A stretch of 64,000 nt of DNA, from positions 134,143,439 to 134,207,438 of the forward strand of contig NC_133771.1 in assembly GCF_003597395.2 (NCBI RefSeq), written 5' to 3'. The translations under genes and the position numbers were made by a program. Shown here one piece after another: positions 1 to 12,164 of the stretch. Source of the stretch: Chelonoidis abingdonii. Its lineage: Eukaryota > Chordata > Testudines > Testudinidae. Below the pieces are notes generated by a model that saw only the letters and a program-made list of their open reading frames with translations, did no database searches and was not told the DNA's origin. Positions within the stretch are counted from its first letter, which is position 1. Every line of letters starts with the position of its first letter.

Positions 1-79
1 GAACATCCCAATATTAAGAATGATCCAAAAAAAATTTCCCAAGGATAACAGGAGCATACTGACCCCTTCTAAAAGATAT

Positions 80-485
80 GGTTAGGATAACAGTACATAA
101 TAAAGATGTTTTAATCAAATCAACATGTACAAGGTGATGGCTGATAACTAGCCATGTCAGGGGGCAGTAACTAACTATGTCAAAGCCAGTACATATATTT
201 TTATACCCTGATTAAAAAAGTTATCTTAAAGGAAGTATCTTTAGCCAGCCAATGGGGGGAATGAAAAGTCCCGCCATTCGCTGAGCTACGTCCATTGTCA
301 TAAGCATACATGGCTTAGTATCCTCGTAGAGTCTGCCAGGTGCTATTACCATGCTTTGTCAAGAATAAACCAGGTCTGGCACCTTTGTACCTTAATGGAG
401 CTTGTGGTCATTGGATAATTCACTCAAGGTCGTCTGTGCCGGCTGTTTGCGCAGAGCTGGGGCAGCACATAGGAAGAACACACAC
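80..485 (+). repeat. possible ERV-like LTR remnant
   Basis: The stretch has an LTR-like arrangement: a CCAAT-type motif near 250, an AATAAA at 364-369, and a following segment resembling an R/U5 border. No coding sequence, primer-binding site or second LTR follows. The limits are approximate and I saw no target duplication. An unrelated dispersed repeat would look similar. Confidence 0.3.
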
Positions 486-1089
486 ACGCAGCCAAACATC
501 TAACCACAGGCCAAACTGAATTAAGGCAAGACCTAAAACAAGCTTCAGAAAAAGGATGTAATACAAGCCCTACAATAAGATCTAAAACAAGACCTGAAGG
601 TTTCCCAGAAAGGGCTTAGACAGAACTTGCAGACCAAGATGAGATTCTTGTTGGAGCTGCAGCTATAAAGTGCCTGGACAGATTTGGAACCCCATTCACT
701 TGGGTCAAAAATGTGTAAGAATACAGTTTATATTGCTACTGTTTCAGTTCTCCATTTGCCTCACATGTGAGAGTACCAGAGAAAACATTTTATTTCAGCA
801 TTGTGATGACAACAAAAAAATCATATGTAACTGCTGTAGCCATGAATGTTATGACAGCTTATTCACCAACAAGTGAAGATAAGCGCCCATATCCAAATTA
901 AAATGTGTCCTTTAGGCAAGAGAATCATAGTACCTAAAAATTAAGAGCTAATTTTGAAACATGTAAACATGGTTTGGGTAGCTGTTGTAGGCATGAAATT
1001 AAGTAGCAAGCATCTTCCCATTCCTTCCTACCGTTTGATGTTACTTGCACCTTTCACTTTCTTTAGCTATGATTAAGGCTGAGTGTCTT

Positions 1090-1600
1090 TCACAGAAGTT
1101 AAGGATTCCATGATTTTCCAGGGCCTCAGTGACTTCTGCAGTAGCTGCTGTGACTTACCCCAGGGCCGCCCAAACAGCTGGGGTGACCCTGGGGCCAGCC
1201 AGACAGGCCCCTGCTCGGGCGACCCCAGGTAGCTGGTCCCAAGTGCTGCCCCAGAGCAGCAGTCCAGGAACAGCAGCAGCGCCCTGAGCTATGCCTCCTC
1301 CCCTAGCAGCAGCAGTGGGAGCCTGAGCCACCTCCTGCCCAGAGCAGCAACGGTAGCCGGAGGACCCTGGGCTGCACACAAACACACCCCAGCGGCTGCA
1401 GGGTCAGGGCTGCCACCCCTTGCCTGGAGCAGCAGCGGAGGTTGGGAGACACTGAGCTGTCCCCTCTGCAGCAGCAGCGGCCAGAGGGCCCAGGTCGCCC
1501 ACCACCTCAGCAGCAGCGGGGTCTGGACTCGGAGTGCTCCCCCAGGATCAGCAGCATCCTCAGAAGCACACCCGCCCCCAGCACCAAAGATTTAGTTAGG
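1090..1600. repeat. GC-rich CAG-rich dispersed repeat arm
   Basis: This is a CAG/CTG-rich segment with many GCAGCAGCAG runs on both strands. It abuts the palindrome at 1601-1691, and the two probably form one non-autonomous DNA element. The open frames across it (for example 1155-1385 minus and 1442-1642 plus) are low-complexity Gln/Ala/Gly/Pro translations and not genes. Confidence 0.45.
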
Positions 1601-1691
1601 GGTATTTTTAGTAAAAATCATGGACAGGTCACCAGCCCATGACTTTTTGGTTATTGCCTATGACTTGTCCATGACTTTTATTAAAAATACC
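1601..1691. repeat. palindromic MITE-like element
   Basis: The left arm starts GGTATTTTTAGTAAAAATCA and the right arm ends with the near-perfect reverse complement, TTATTAAAAATACC. The arms of about 31-36 bases enclose a short spacer, giving a long hairpin. This is typical of a small inverted-repeat DNA transposon. No transposase is present. Confidence 0.7.
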
Positions 1692-1744
1692 AGTGACTCA
1701 ATTGTAGCCTTAGCTATAACATTATTTAACTGAATCAGGGAGGA

Positions 1745-2160
1745 ACTGATCCACCGCCAGGAGCGGCGCCAGGGTGTCTGATGCCCTAGGCGGACGGCCA
1801 TTTCGCCGCCCCCCCCGCAGGTCCAGTGGGCCTACCGCAGTCATGCCGGCGGACAGTCCGCTGCTGGAAAGGCTCCGGTGGAGCATGACTGCAGTAGGTC
1901 TGCTGGAGCCTTTAGACCAGCGCACCGTCCGCCAAAATGACTGCAGCAGCTCCACCGGAGCCTTTAGACCAGGGGACCGCCCACCGAAATGACTGCGGCA
2001 GCTCCACCGGAGCCTTTCCAGCAGCGAACCGTCCGCTGGCACGACTGCGGTAGGTCCACTGGACCCGCTTGCCGCCCCCCCGGTAAAATAGCGCCCCCAA
2101 AAAATTCTGGCACCCTAGGCCATTGCCTAGGTCGCCTAAATGGTAGCACTGGCCCTGTCC
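1745..2160. repeat. GC-rich dispersed repeat with 52-bp tandem units
   Basis: A GC-rich element whose core holds three 52-bp direct units (1885-1936, 1937-1988, 1989-2040) and a partial fourth. Each begins with a variant of ATGACTGCAGCAG and contains GGAGCCTTT. The flanks carry GCCCTAGGC-type motifs, and a fragment of the same family seems to recur near 35505-35615. Because the unit length is not a multiple of three, frames shift between units; the open frames here are not genes. Confidence 0.6.
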
Positions 2161-2163
2161 ACC

Positions 2164-2280
2164 GCCCAATGAAGTCAATGGGAGTCTTTCCACTGATTTT
2201 AATGGACTTTAGATCAGGCCATTAGGACCTAATCCTGAGCTGCTGAGCATCTACAATTTCCATTGATTTCAGTGGGTAAT
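2164..2280. repeat. short fold-back repeat, TGAAGTCAATGG type
   Basis: TGAAGTCAATGGGAGTC is followed about 25 bases later by an imperfect inverse (CCACTGATTTTAATGGA), then a second similar motif near 2260. It belongs to a family seen at several other places in the window. Confidence 0.45.
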
Positions 2281-2483
2281 GCAAAACCAAAGTAATTTTT
2301 AGGAACTGTCCCATAGTGGAGAAACATTGTCAACCTTGGACGAAGCCAATTGTGTTTGAACCCCTCCCTCACTAACTCATTCCATACATTTAAAAAAAAC
2401 ATACTGCAGCACCAGCTAGGGTGACTCCTAGAAAAAGAAAGTTTGGAAAGTAATGGAAGTTCAGCTGGACTCAGGTCTTCATA

Positions 2484-2560
2484 GACTTATAAACTCATAG
2501 ACTTTAAAGTCAGAAGGGACCATTACGATCATCTAGTCTGACTTCCTGCACATGAAAAAA
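2484..2560 (-). mobile_element. CR1 LINE 3'-end fragment
   Basis: The segment reads as the reverse complement of the usual CR1 3' end (motifs AGAAGGGACCATTACGATCA and CATCTAGTCTGACTTCCTG). It is a short, 5'-truncated copy. Confidence 0.6.
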
Positions 2561-2564
2561 GAGA

Positions 2565-5250
2565 TCTTCTTCTTCAATCACATGGATATATCAAAATGAT
2601 TATTGTACAGAATATTTAAGGATAAATATATGGATGGCAACTGTGCTCTAGTGACGATGCCTTTCCATATTTATGATTCATATAGGGAGATAGGGAAACT
2701 TTAGAAGGAATACAGGTATTAATAATATGATGGAGCAATAGCAAGATCATGGTTAACATTTTATTAGATTATTCTCTGAAATAGTTATTTTAATTATATC
2801 ATTGAGATAATGGGTCAGATCCTCAACTAGTGTAAACTGCAGTTAACTCCGTTGTCTCAAAGGATCTACTCCAGCTGAGAATCTGACCTAATATAATTAA
2901 TTACTGCAGATGTGAAAAGGCGTTTACATTAAAGCAAGCACACATTTCATTTAGTGCTCATGAAAGATGTTTGTTTGACAGCTGTGGCAACCAAAGTCTT
3001 CTATTCACCCACAATGAAGGTACAGTGATGACATTGGCAGTGCAAGCTTTCCCATGCTGCTCCATCAGTATCCCTCCATCCTGAACTGGAAGGACTGTCT
3101 ATAGGGATTAAAAGCTGCCATCAAGCGCACTACATTGTGCCAATTGTATAATGACCTCTCTTTTTATGATGTGGGTAGCAGTCACTCTGAACTGAACTGA
3201 GATTGACTCATATCTCATAGGTGACCAAAAAGTCATCAGATAGAAAAAAGAATTGGTTGCAGACAGGTGACCTACAGGTGAGAGGCTTCATATCTTTATT
3301 TATTTACAGCATATATTTTAAACAGATTTATGCTTTACTATATCAACTCTGTAATCTTTAGTGTCCAGGAACATTACTAACAGATTTTTTCACCTTTTTT
3401 TGGATACAGAGCAAAAAATGTATTTAAAGTCTTTATTTCTGTAAGATTTATTCACTTAATTGACTTTAGTGCATTTTAAATGTCTGATGCCTTACTGAAA
3501 AACTATGAACATAATCTAAACAAGATGACTGTCACTTTGTGTCAAATGAATTGAGAAATGCAAATTCTTTAAAAAAACAGATAATTCTTTCAGCAGACCA
3601 CTGAGTATCTAATAAGAAGCCACTAAGTATTCTAGACATTCTTACATATCTAATTTAATTTTATAAATTTGATTACCTACATTAAAATTGAAATAACAAA
3701 GGACAAATATTTGTAACTAAAACCACTTGTATCAAACCTAAAAATGTGATCAATTAATGTTATATTAACAAACAGGAACAATAAGTGAGTTGTGATCTGC
3801 CAGGAACACATGGTTTTGTGCCTGCACATTGATGTAGGCAGTTCATCCTCAAGGACTAGCTAATGTCTAAGGATGATACAATTACACCTAATATTTATAT
3901 ATGTTGAAAACAAATAATTTGGGGCCTGGTTTATCTCTCAATTACACTGGAGGAAATCAGTAGTAATTCCACTGAAATCAGTGAAGTCACACTTGGGTAA
4001 AACCAGTGTCTGGGCAATCAGAATGAGAACTATACATTTTATTATATAACAGGTAGTAACTCATGAAAAATTCACATATGTGCAGTAGAGTAGTAGGGCT
4101 TATCTCCTTTTTAGGCTGTAGCAACTAGAGTTTACAAGAACACACGCACTTGAGCCGACATACTATTCTATCCATTAATGGATGCCAGTAAGGTCAGGAG
4201 CTCCACTCACTGCTTCAGGTAAGCAATAGAATGAGTGGAGCAGCTAATAGCCCTCACTGAATTCTCTTGGTTCTCCTAATCAGAGCACCATGAGGATACA
4301 GACTGTTCCCTCTTCCCTGTTCCTGTTCTGCCTCCCTTGGCCAACCTCAGCTTCATCCTTCTGCCAAACTCCCAGCACTTTTCCCCCCTCCCTCCATATA
4401 GGGGACAGACAGCACAGCAGCTCCTGCGGCTCCCTCCCTGGCAAGGAATAGGACAGGCAGAGTAGAACACCTAGGGTTTTCTGTGAATTCGAAGGAAGCA
4501 GCAGTGAAGAGAAAATGTTTGCCTGCTGCTGGAAAAAGAGAGAAATTCTAATTGTGGGGAGAAAAGCTGAAGCATCAGATCCTTTGTGGTAAGCTGGTTG
4601 AGGCTAACTTGGATTTCCCTCTAATACAAACAGTAAATTGGATGCAGATAGCCTTGGCAGAATTCAATTTTTATTTTTTTTCTAATTTTGATGGATGTTT
4701 ATTTTTAAGTATTTTTTAGACTTTTATTAATTTAAATTTTCATAATTGTGGGAAGTTACAGGGGGAGACAAACCATAATTATTTAATGACATTAGATGAT
4801 GAGATTCAAAAAGTTAAAGCTTTATGACTGTTGAAACAATGTGTCAACATCATATGTTAAAATATACACAGTAAATATTTTAAATCAAACATTAATACAA
4901 TTTTCTTACTTTGCATATCTGTAAATTATTGTTGATGGAAATATTTTTGTTGGCTTGTATGTGTACAGTGAAATCAACATTTACCAATAAAAATCTAATA
5001 CTTTCAAGCCGATTTATAGAGAACTTTGAAGATGAAGAAAACCAAAGGGCCTCCACATGTAAATATACAAATCTTTCCATATACATGGACATCACATCAG
5101 CACCTCTGGAAATCTGGGGCTTATTTAGGTGATCAGTCAGGTTACCTGCAGCGATTGCTGGTGAGATGTCCAAAAAATCTAGAAACACCACTGTCTAGTG
5201 CTTGAGCCAAAGGACAAAGTCTGTTAGCAGGAAGACAGTAGCAGAGTCAC
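2565..5250. other. gene-poor intergenic or intronic stretch
   Basis: AT-rich sequence with no convincing exon on either strand. If WDR27 lies leftward of the CpG island as in human, this would be its intron 1. Short frames such as 4276-4470 minus and 4892-5191 minus do not resemble any family I know, though the latter ends near a GTAAGA donor-like site. A fold-back repeat of the TGAAGTCAATGG family may sit at 3921-4012. Confidence 0.5.
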
Positions 5251-5260
5251 AAATCTCATA

Positions 5261-6160
5261 TGCAGTGTAGCTGTAGCCCTGTTGGTCCCAGACTATTAGA
5301 GAGACAAGATGGGTGAAATAATATATTTTATTTGACTAACTTCTATTGGTAAGAGACACAAGCTCTGGAGCCACACAATGCCAGCAATGCCCCTCTGCCA
5401 TATACATTGGCCAAACTGGACAGTCTCTATGCAAAAGAATAAAGGGATACAAATCAGATGTCAAGAATTATAACATTAAAAAACTAGTCGGAGAATACTT
5501 CAACCTCCCTGGTCACTCAATTACAGACCTCAAAGTCACAATACTCCAACAAAAAAACTTCAGAAACAGATTCCAACAAGAAACTGCAGAATTGGAATTA
5601 ATTTCCAAACTGGACACCATTAAATTAGGCTTGAATAAAGACTGAGAGTGGATGGGTCATTACATAAAGTAAAAACTATATCCCTGTGCTAATTTTTTCC
5701 CCATAATGGTACTCACATCTTCTCGTCAACTGTTGGAAATAGGCCATCCTTATTATCACTACAAAAGTTTTTTTTTCTCTTGTTGCTAATAGAACACCTT
5801 AATTGATTACTCTCGTAATCAATTACATTTGTACGGTTGGTACAGCAACACCCATTTTTTCATGTCCTCTGTGTGTATATATATATATATCTTCATACTG
5901 TATTTTCCAGTGCATGCATCCGATGAAGTGGGTTTTAGCCCATGAAAGTTTATGCTCAAATAAATTTGTTAGTCTCTAAGGTGCCACAAGTACTTCTTGT
6001 TCTTTTTGCTGATACAGACTAAGGCAGCCACCACTCTGAAACCTGACATAGAGCCTTCTTTTCCCAGCCCTGAAGAAGGGCTCTGTGGTGCTTGAAAGCT
6101 TGTCTAACCTACAGAGCTTGGGCCAATGAAAGCTATTACCTCACCCACCTTGTCTCTCTG
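5261..6160 (+). mobile_element. composite Penelope-like element insertion
   Basis: The insertion is bounded by a 9-bp direct repeat AATCTCATA (5252-5260 and 6161-6169). The left end (about 5262-5360) and right end (about 6050-6160) are inverted copies of one tail family (shared motif GAGAGACAAG with TGGGTGA). The middle is a forward element of another subfamily: a GIY-YIG endonuclease reading frame, then a 3' tail ending with CGATGAAGTGGGTTTTAGCC and CTAAGGTGCCACAAGTACTT motifs. A TATA microsatellite lies near 5876-5891. The frame is broken, so the copy is inactive. Confidence 0.7.
5346..5645 (+). pseudogene. Penelope-like GIY-YIG endonuclease remnant
   Basis: A 99-codon frame with the GIY-YIG signature IYIGQTGQSLCKRI near residues 19-32, a GEYFNLPGHSITDLK segment near 49-63, and the C-terminal GLNKD typical of the endonuclease domain of Penelope-like retroelements. 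This domain nicks target DNA to prime reverse transcription. The first 15 or so residues are not conserved, and no reverse transcriptase lies upstream, so this is a 5'-truncated remnant. Confidence 0.7.
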
Positions 6161-6256
6161 AATCTCATAGTGGGCCACCCAGTAGGAGTAAGAGAGATCC
6201 AAGGTGAGTGAAAGTGCACTACACGGAGGCTTCGTTATCTAATGTCAAGCACTCAC

Positions 6257-6600
6257 ATTTGAACTTTGACCCGTTGCCACGGGTGTGTAGGTCTTGTGGT
6301 AACACCACCTGTTTTCTGATCTGCGTTGACCGCCGATAAAGATCAAAGTGCAGGGATGCCCTGTGGGTAGGGCTGACCCGGGGCTGGGCTCCGAGAGGGG
6401 CCGGCTCAGAGCGGGAGTGGCCCGACGCAGCACGGGGCTGCGGGAGCTCCAGCTGCGGAACGTCCCGCTGTGCCAGGCCAGCTCGGCGCCGGGGGACACT
6501 ATCCCAGCGCCGGGCAGGAGGGGGCGACGCGGCGTGTGGCTACCCCTCCTCCCCGTGGGGCCACCTGCACTTCCGGTCCACAACAAGCTGAGCACCGTCT
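6257..6600 (-). other. candidate first exon of a leftward gene (WDR27 by synteny)
   Basis: On the minus strand a transcript leaving the CpG island would meet a strong splice donor GTGAGT at 6256-6251, directly after CAAAT. In human the WDR27 promoter faces C6orf120, so this is a plausible mainly noncoding first exon. The upper limit is a guess and I found no WDR27 coding sequence between 1 and 6257. The call rests on donor, CpG island and synteny only. Confidence 0.35.
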
Positions 6601-6729
6601 GCGGGAGGGGGGCAGCTGCCCGGAATAGCTACCGGGCTCTCACGGCATCCGGTTCTCATGGCGACGCCTGGAGGCGGGTAAACACAGCGCCGCCTCCCAC
6701 CGCGACCGCCCTCCCTTGGACATAGGCTC

Positions 6730-6739
6730 TCTCGCGAGA
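6730..6739. promoter_or_regulatory. TCTCGCGAGA palindromic promoter element
   Basis: An exact 10-bp palindrome TCTCGCGAGA inside the CpG island, about 75 bp upstream of the candidate C6orf120 first-exon donor. This motif is known from CpG-island and bidirectional promoters of housekeeping genes, where unmethylated copies are bound by BANP. Its position supports transcription in both directions. Binding here is inferred. Confidence 0.7.
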
Positions 6740-6741
6740 GC

Positions 6742-6812
6742 AGGAGGCCTGCGGCCTGGCTGAGTCTCAGCAGCGGAGCACGGCGCGGTGGCCGGAGCTG
6801 CTCGGCCTGGGG
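6742..6812 (+). other. C6orf120: candidate noncoding first exon of C6orf120
   Basis: A rightward 5' untranslated exon is suggested by a GTGAGC donor at 6813-6818 just after the promoter element. It would splice to the acceptor at 9936-9937, before the coding exon. The transcription start is not defined by sequence alone. The 3.1-kb intron contains a CR1 copy. Confidence 0.4.
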
Positions 6813-7920
6813 GTGAGCGGGGGGCCGGGGCGGGCGGGGAGAGCCGCCGTCCCACCGCGGGGCTTAGGCTGTTTCCTCGGGAGGCAGGTGCCCCGTAACC
6901 CGGGGGAGGGGCCGCGCCTGTGAGCGCCGCTGTCACCAGCCCGGCTAAGGCAGCGAGCGGGGCCGGGCCTGGCGCCTGTCAGAGGCAGCGACCGGAGCCT
7001 GGTGTCCGATCGCCGCTGCTCCGTGACCGGGCGGGGCCCCTGGGCTCCGCGGCGATCCCAGCCCTAGGGTCGAGGCTGCGCCGGGGGACGCCGGCGAGGG
7101 CTGAACGCTGTCGGCATCGGGCAGGTTCCCGGGGAGGCGACGGGCGCAGCAGAGAAGGCGCTCGGCTCGTCTGAGGCGTGGGACAAAAGGGCCGTTCCGG
7201 GGTGCCCGGGAGAAAGGTGGCCCCGTTCAGCGTGTGCCGAGAGCTACAGAACGAGGTTAAGCGAGCTGGCAAACCAGGAGCAGTCCTGTGTTTCGTTCAT
7301 CTCTTCCCTCAACCCTGGGAGTGCCTGTGGGCTAAACAGAAAGCAGGTTCTCCCGCTCTGAAAGCTTTTTTCGGAGAAAAGCTGGTATGTCCTTGGTATC
7401 GTCACGGTTTCATTGCTTCAGGTATCACTCACCAGGTCTAGCTTTTATATCCCCGGGACCCTGGCTTCGTCTGGCCTTTTTCTAGTTCTCCCACACTACT
7501 GCCTACTTCTTCAGGGTAGATCCCACTCCTCCTAGTCCAGTGCATGTTCCCTGGGGGAAGTGTCTTTGGCTTCCTCCCCTCTGCAAGCTTTTCTTTCATC
7601 CTCCGATCAGCGACCCCCTTGGCGCAGCCTCAGTTGTTCTTATGGTCTCTTAATACTCTCATTTACTTCTCCATCTTTTCCTGTTTCATCTTCTCATGGA
7701 TGTCCCACTACGTTCTCAAATTAAAATGGATAAGGTACTCAGCACATGAATTTTCTGCCTAAAACATTCTGTCCTTTATCACTTTTCACAAATCCACTGT
7801 CTGCCTAATCACTCAAATGCCATCATTCGCTCTTTTCCCTCATGTACCTTTGCAAAATTGTGGCCTTACATTGTAAAAGTCTTTAGGGCAGAACATTCTG
7901 CAAGTTATAGGGTTATATAA

Positions 7921-8880
7921 ATCATAGGACTGGAAGAGACTTTAAGAATTCATCTGTGCCAGTCCCCTGCACTCAGGGCAGGACTGTTGTATTATTTCTA
8001 TACCATCCCTGACAGGTGTTTGTCTAACCTGCTCTTAAAAATCTCCAATGATGGAGATTCCACAACCTCTCTGGGCAGTTTATTCCCATGCTTAACCACA
8101 TTGACAGGAAGTTTTTCCTAATGTCCAATCTAAACTGCCATTGCTTCAGTTTAAACCACTGCTTTTTGTCCTAGCTTCAGAGGCTAAGGAGAACAATTTC
8201 TCTCCCTCCTCCTTATAACCTTTTACGTACTTGAAAACTGTTATCATGACCCCTCTGTTTTCTCTTCTCTAGAATAAACAATTTTTTCAATTTTCCCTCA
8301 TAGGTCATGTTTTCTAGACCTTTAATCATTTTTGTTGCTACTCTCTGGACTTTCTTTCAATTTATCTGCATTTTTCCTAAAATGTGGCCCCCAGAACTGG
8401 ACACAATACTCCAGTTGAGGCCAAATCAGCGTGACGTAGACCAGAATAATTACTTCTTGTCTTGCTTACAACACTCCTGCTAATACATCCCAGAATATTT
8501 GAGGTTTTTTGCACCAGTGTTACACTGTTGACTCCTATTTAGTTTGTGATCCACTATGACCCCAAGATCCTTCTGCAGTACTGTACTCCTTCCTAGGCAG
8601 TCATTTTCCATTTTGTATGTGTGCAGCTGATTGTTCCTTCCTAAGTGTAGTACTTTGCATTTGTCCTTATTGAAGTTTATCCTATTTACTTCAGACCATT
8701 TCGAATTTTATTCCTATTCTCCAAAGCACTTACAGTCCCTCCCAGCTTGGTGTCATCCACAAACTTTTTAAAAGTGTACCCTCTCTGCCATCTAAATCAT
8801 CAGTGAAGATATTGAACAGAATCAGACCCAGAACTGATCTCTGCGGGACCCCACTCAATATGCCCTTCCATCCTGTTTTA
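7921..8880 (-). mobile_element. CR1 LINE, 3' part
   Basis: About 960 bp reading as reverse-strand CR1. It begins with the 3'-end signature ATCATAGGACTGGAAGAGAC, continues through TGGAGATTCCACAACCTCTC, and ends near CTCTGCGGGACCCC. It is a 5'-truncated dead copy in the first intron of C6orf120. Confidence 0.8.
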
Positions 8881-8884
8881 ATTA

Positions 8885-10550
<1,666 letters not shown>

Positions 10551-10805
10551 AATAATCAACTGGACATACGCTGGAGTAGAGTGCACTTATAGCCTATGAC
10601 ATTGAACATGAATGGCTTGCTGTGAGCATCGGTACTCTTTTTGTAAAATTACCTGAAGGTTACTTTTTCTATGCTGAAGAGGGGAAAAGCAGAGCCATAT
10701 TTAATTTTGTATTGAAGCCCCCTTCCCACCTTCCAGAAGAAAAATGAGCAGAAAGCACAGTATTTGTAGAGTTTTCTTTATAAATCAGGGTTAAAGTGAA
10801 TGTAC

Positions 10806-10811
10806 AATAAA
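10806..10811 (+). terminator. C6orf120: C6orf120 polyadenylation signal, proximal
   Basis: Canonical AATAAA about 255 bases after the stop codon. A second AATAAA at 10964-10969 could give a longer 3' end. Which one is used cannot be told from sequence. Confidence 0.55.
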
Positions 10812-10963
10812 GGGAATCTTATTAAAATGTATCACTTTGAACAGGTGCATAAGAAAATGGACCTCGATAATTCACTGTATTTTCTATTAAAATGACACTT
10901 AATTTTTATACAAAGTAAGTTGTAAAATCTGCAAGGTGGTTTTATCAACTTCATCCAATTTAA

Positions 10964-10969
10964 AATAAA
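10964..10969 (+). terminator. C6orf120: C6orf120 polyadenylation signal, distal
   Basis: AATAAA within TTTAAAATAAAG, a candidate distal cleavage signal. Confidence 0.45.
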
Positions 10970-10989
10970 GAACTAATTTTCTAATCTCT

Positions 10990-11940
10990 CTGCAGTGTGA
11001 ACAGATCTTTAGCAAGTGGCACTTTAAAATGCTGGCAGCCACTGGAACTTGAAAGCAGTGTAACAAAGACCAGGAAATATCAAGGTGTGGTCAAGTGATT
11101 TTAGGTGCCTAGTTAGATCGAATTTAAAGGAGCCTGACCTTTTCAAATGTAGGTAGGTCTCAGTGCTTTCTTCAGTCTCCTAAGGTATCAATTGTGCATT
11201 TAAACTGAAGCACCCAAAATCACGACCTGAATCAAGTTTGCATCTTTATTTCTCTGCAGGCAGGGCTGATCTTTCTGTCAGGGAAGATAATAAATGAATC
11301 AGTTATTCAGCTATTTTTATATCTGTAATAATAAGCAATATTGTTCACTTCTCATTAAAAGCACCCAGCCAGCATTATCATAAGCAGGAAAAGGTTTCTC
11401 TCCATATAATTACCTCTTTTCTTAAGTGTAACCAATTATAGTGCCACTCTCCATAGTTCATCTGTCTTTATGGTTGTTGGTGCATCTTATTGAAAACTAG
11501 AGCATTTAGTTCTTGGAATGCAAGCTATTTCAGTTATAGGGACTTAAACTAGTTCATAATAAAGGAGACTGGAGTTATTCTGGCAATGCATTGAAACTTT
11601 TTTTGGTTATATTCCTACAAGCTTCAAAGTCATGGCTTTTTTTTTTTTAATTAAAGCAACACTGATTATTTAAGTAATTGAATGCTTTGCCTTGATTGAA
11701 TCATGGGAATACAAAACTGATGGCTATGCAGCTACCTAACATTTGTGTAGCTTTCCTCCACGTAGAGTTACTGCTACTTCATTCACATTGGCATACAGTA
11801 GTTGTCGGGCTTAAATGCCTCTTTGCCATCTGAGCAAGACTTTTTGAAAGTTTTCCCCTTTTGAATAAAAATATTGAGTTGTCATCTAAAACTGTTATGG
11901 ACAGGAAACATGCTCAATTACTGCCATCATAGGAACTCAG
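10990..11940. other. intergenic space between convergent gene ends
   Basis: Unique-looking AT-rich sequence between the 3' ends of C6orf120 (plus) and PHF10 (minus). No exon or recognisable transposon seen. Longer 3' untranslated regions of either gene could extend into it and overlap. Confidence 0.5.
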
Positions 11941-11958
11941 CCAAAATATATAAAAAAT

Positions 11959-11964
11959 TTTATT
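11959..11964 (-). terminator. PHF10: candidate PHF10 polyadenylation signal
   Basis: AATAAA on the minus strand about 115 bases beyond the PHF10 stop codon. It would give a short 3' untranslated region. Other minus-strand signals lie further left. Confidence 0.4.
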
Positions 11965-12076
11965 GGAAAAGATGCTTAAGTGTTTTGTTCCATATACAGA
12001 GTGGTTGTGTTAAACGCGACCAAATTTATCACTTCAATTTGTGCAGTTAATCGTATTGGAAGGCAAACATATTCCT

Positions 12077-12164
12077 TTAGCCTTCTTTGCTGTTTTTCCC
12101 CCTTCTTCTCCTCTTCTAGGTGGTGGGAGGGTCTTTTTTGACAACAGTCACAAAATCCAGCGAC
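12077..12164 (-). CDS. PHF10: PHF10 coding exon 12 with stop, indel-damaged
   Basis: After the acceptor CTTAG the sequence reads RWI, shifts by one base at a TTTT run, then reads CDCCQ (the last zinc ligands of PHD2). It shifts again before the conserved tail GKNSKEG and the TAA at 12079-12077. The exon is about 2 bases longer than expected. Confidence 0.8.

Larger units (their letters stand above)
6350..7220. promoter_or_regulatory. CpG island, probable bidirectional promoter
   Basis: A dense CpG block of about 0.9 kb in otherwise AT-rich DNA. It contains an ETS-type site ACTTCCGG at 6569-6576 and a perfect TCTCGCGAGA at 6730-6739. It sits between the leftward first-exon candidate and C6orf120. 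Several long frames run through it on both strands, but they are Arg/Pro/Ala/Gly-rich, as expected from high GC, and are not treated as genes. Confidence 0.75.

Noticed and set aside
1442..1642. A Gln-rich protein from CAG repeats.
   Set aside because: CAG-rich sequence is open in several frames on both strands, and the segment is part of a dispersed repeat.
4892..5191. A 99-codon minus-strand frame followed by a GTAAGA donor-like site, considered as a WDR27 exon.
   Set aside because: The translation does not resemble WD repeats or the WDR27 N-terminus as I know it, and an overlapping plus-strand frame of similar length exists.
6245..7441. Long open frames on both strands of the first CpG island (for example 6245-6595 minus, 6348-6725 plus, 6640-6936 minus, 7178-7441 plus).
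   Set aside because: Composition is Arg/Pro/Gly/Ala-rich as expected from high GC, frames overlap on opposite strands, and none resembles a known protein.
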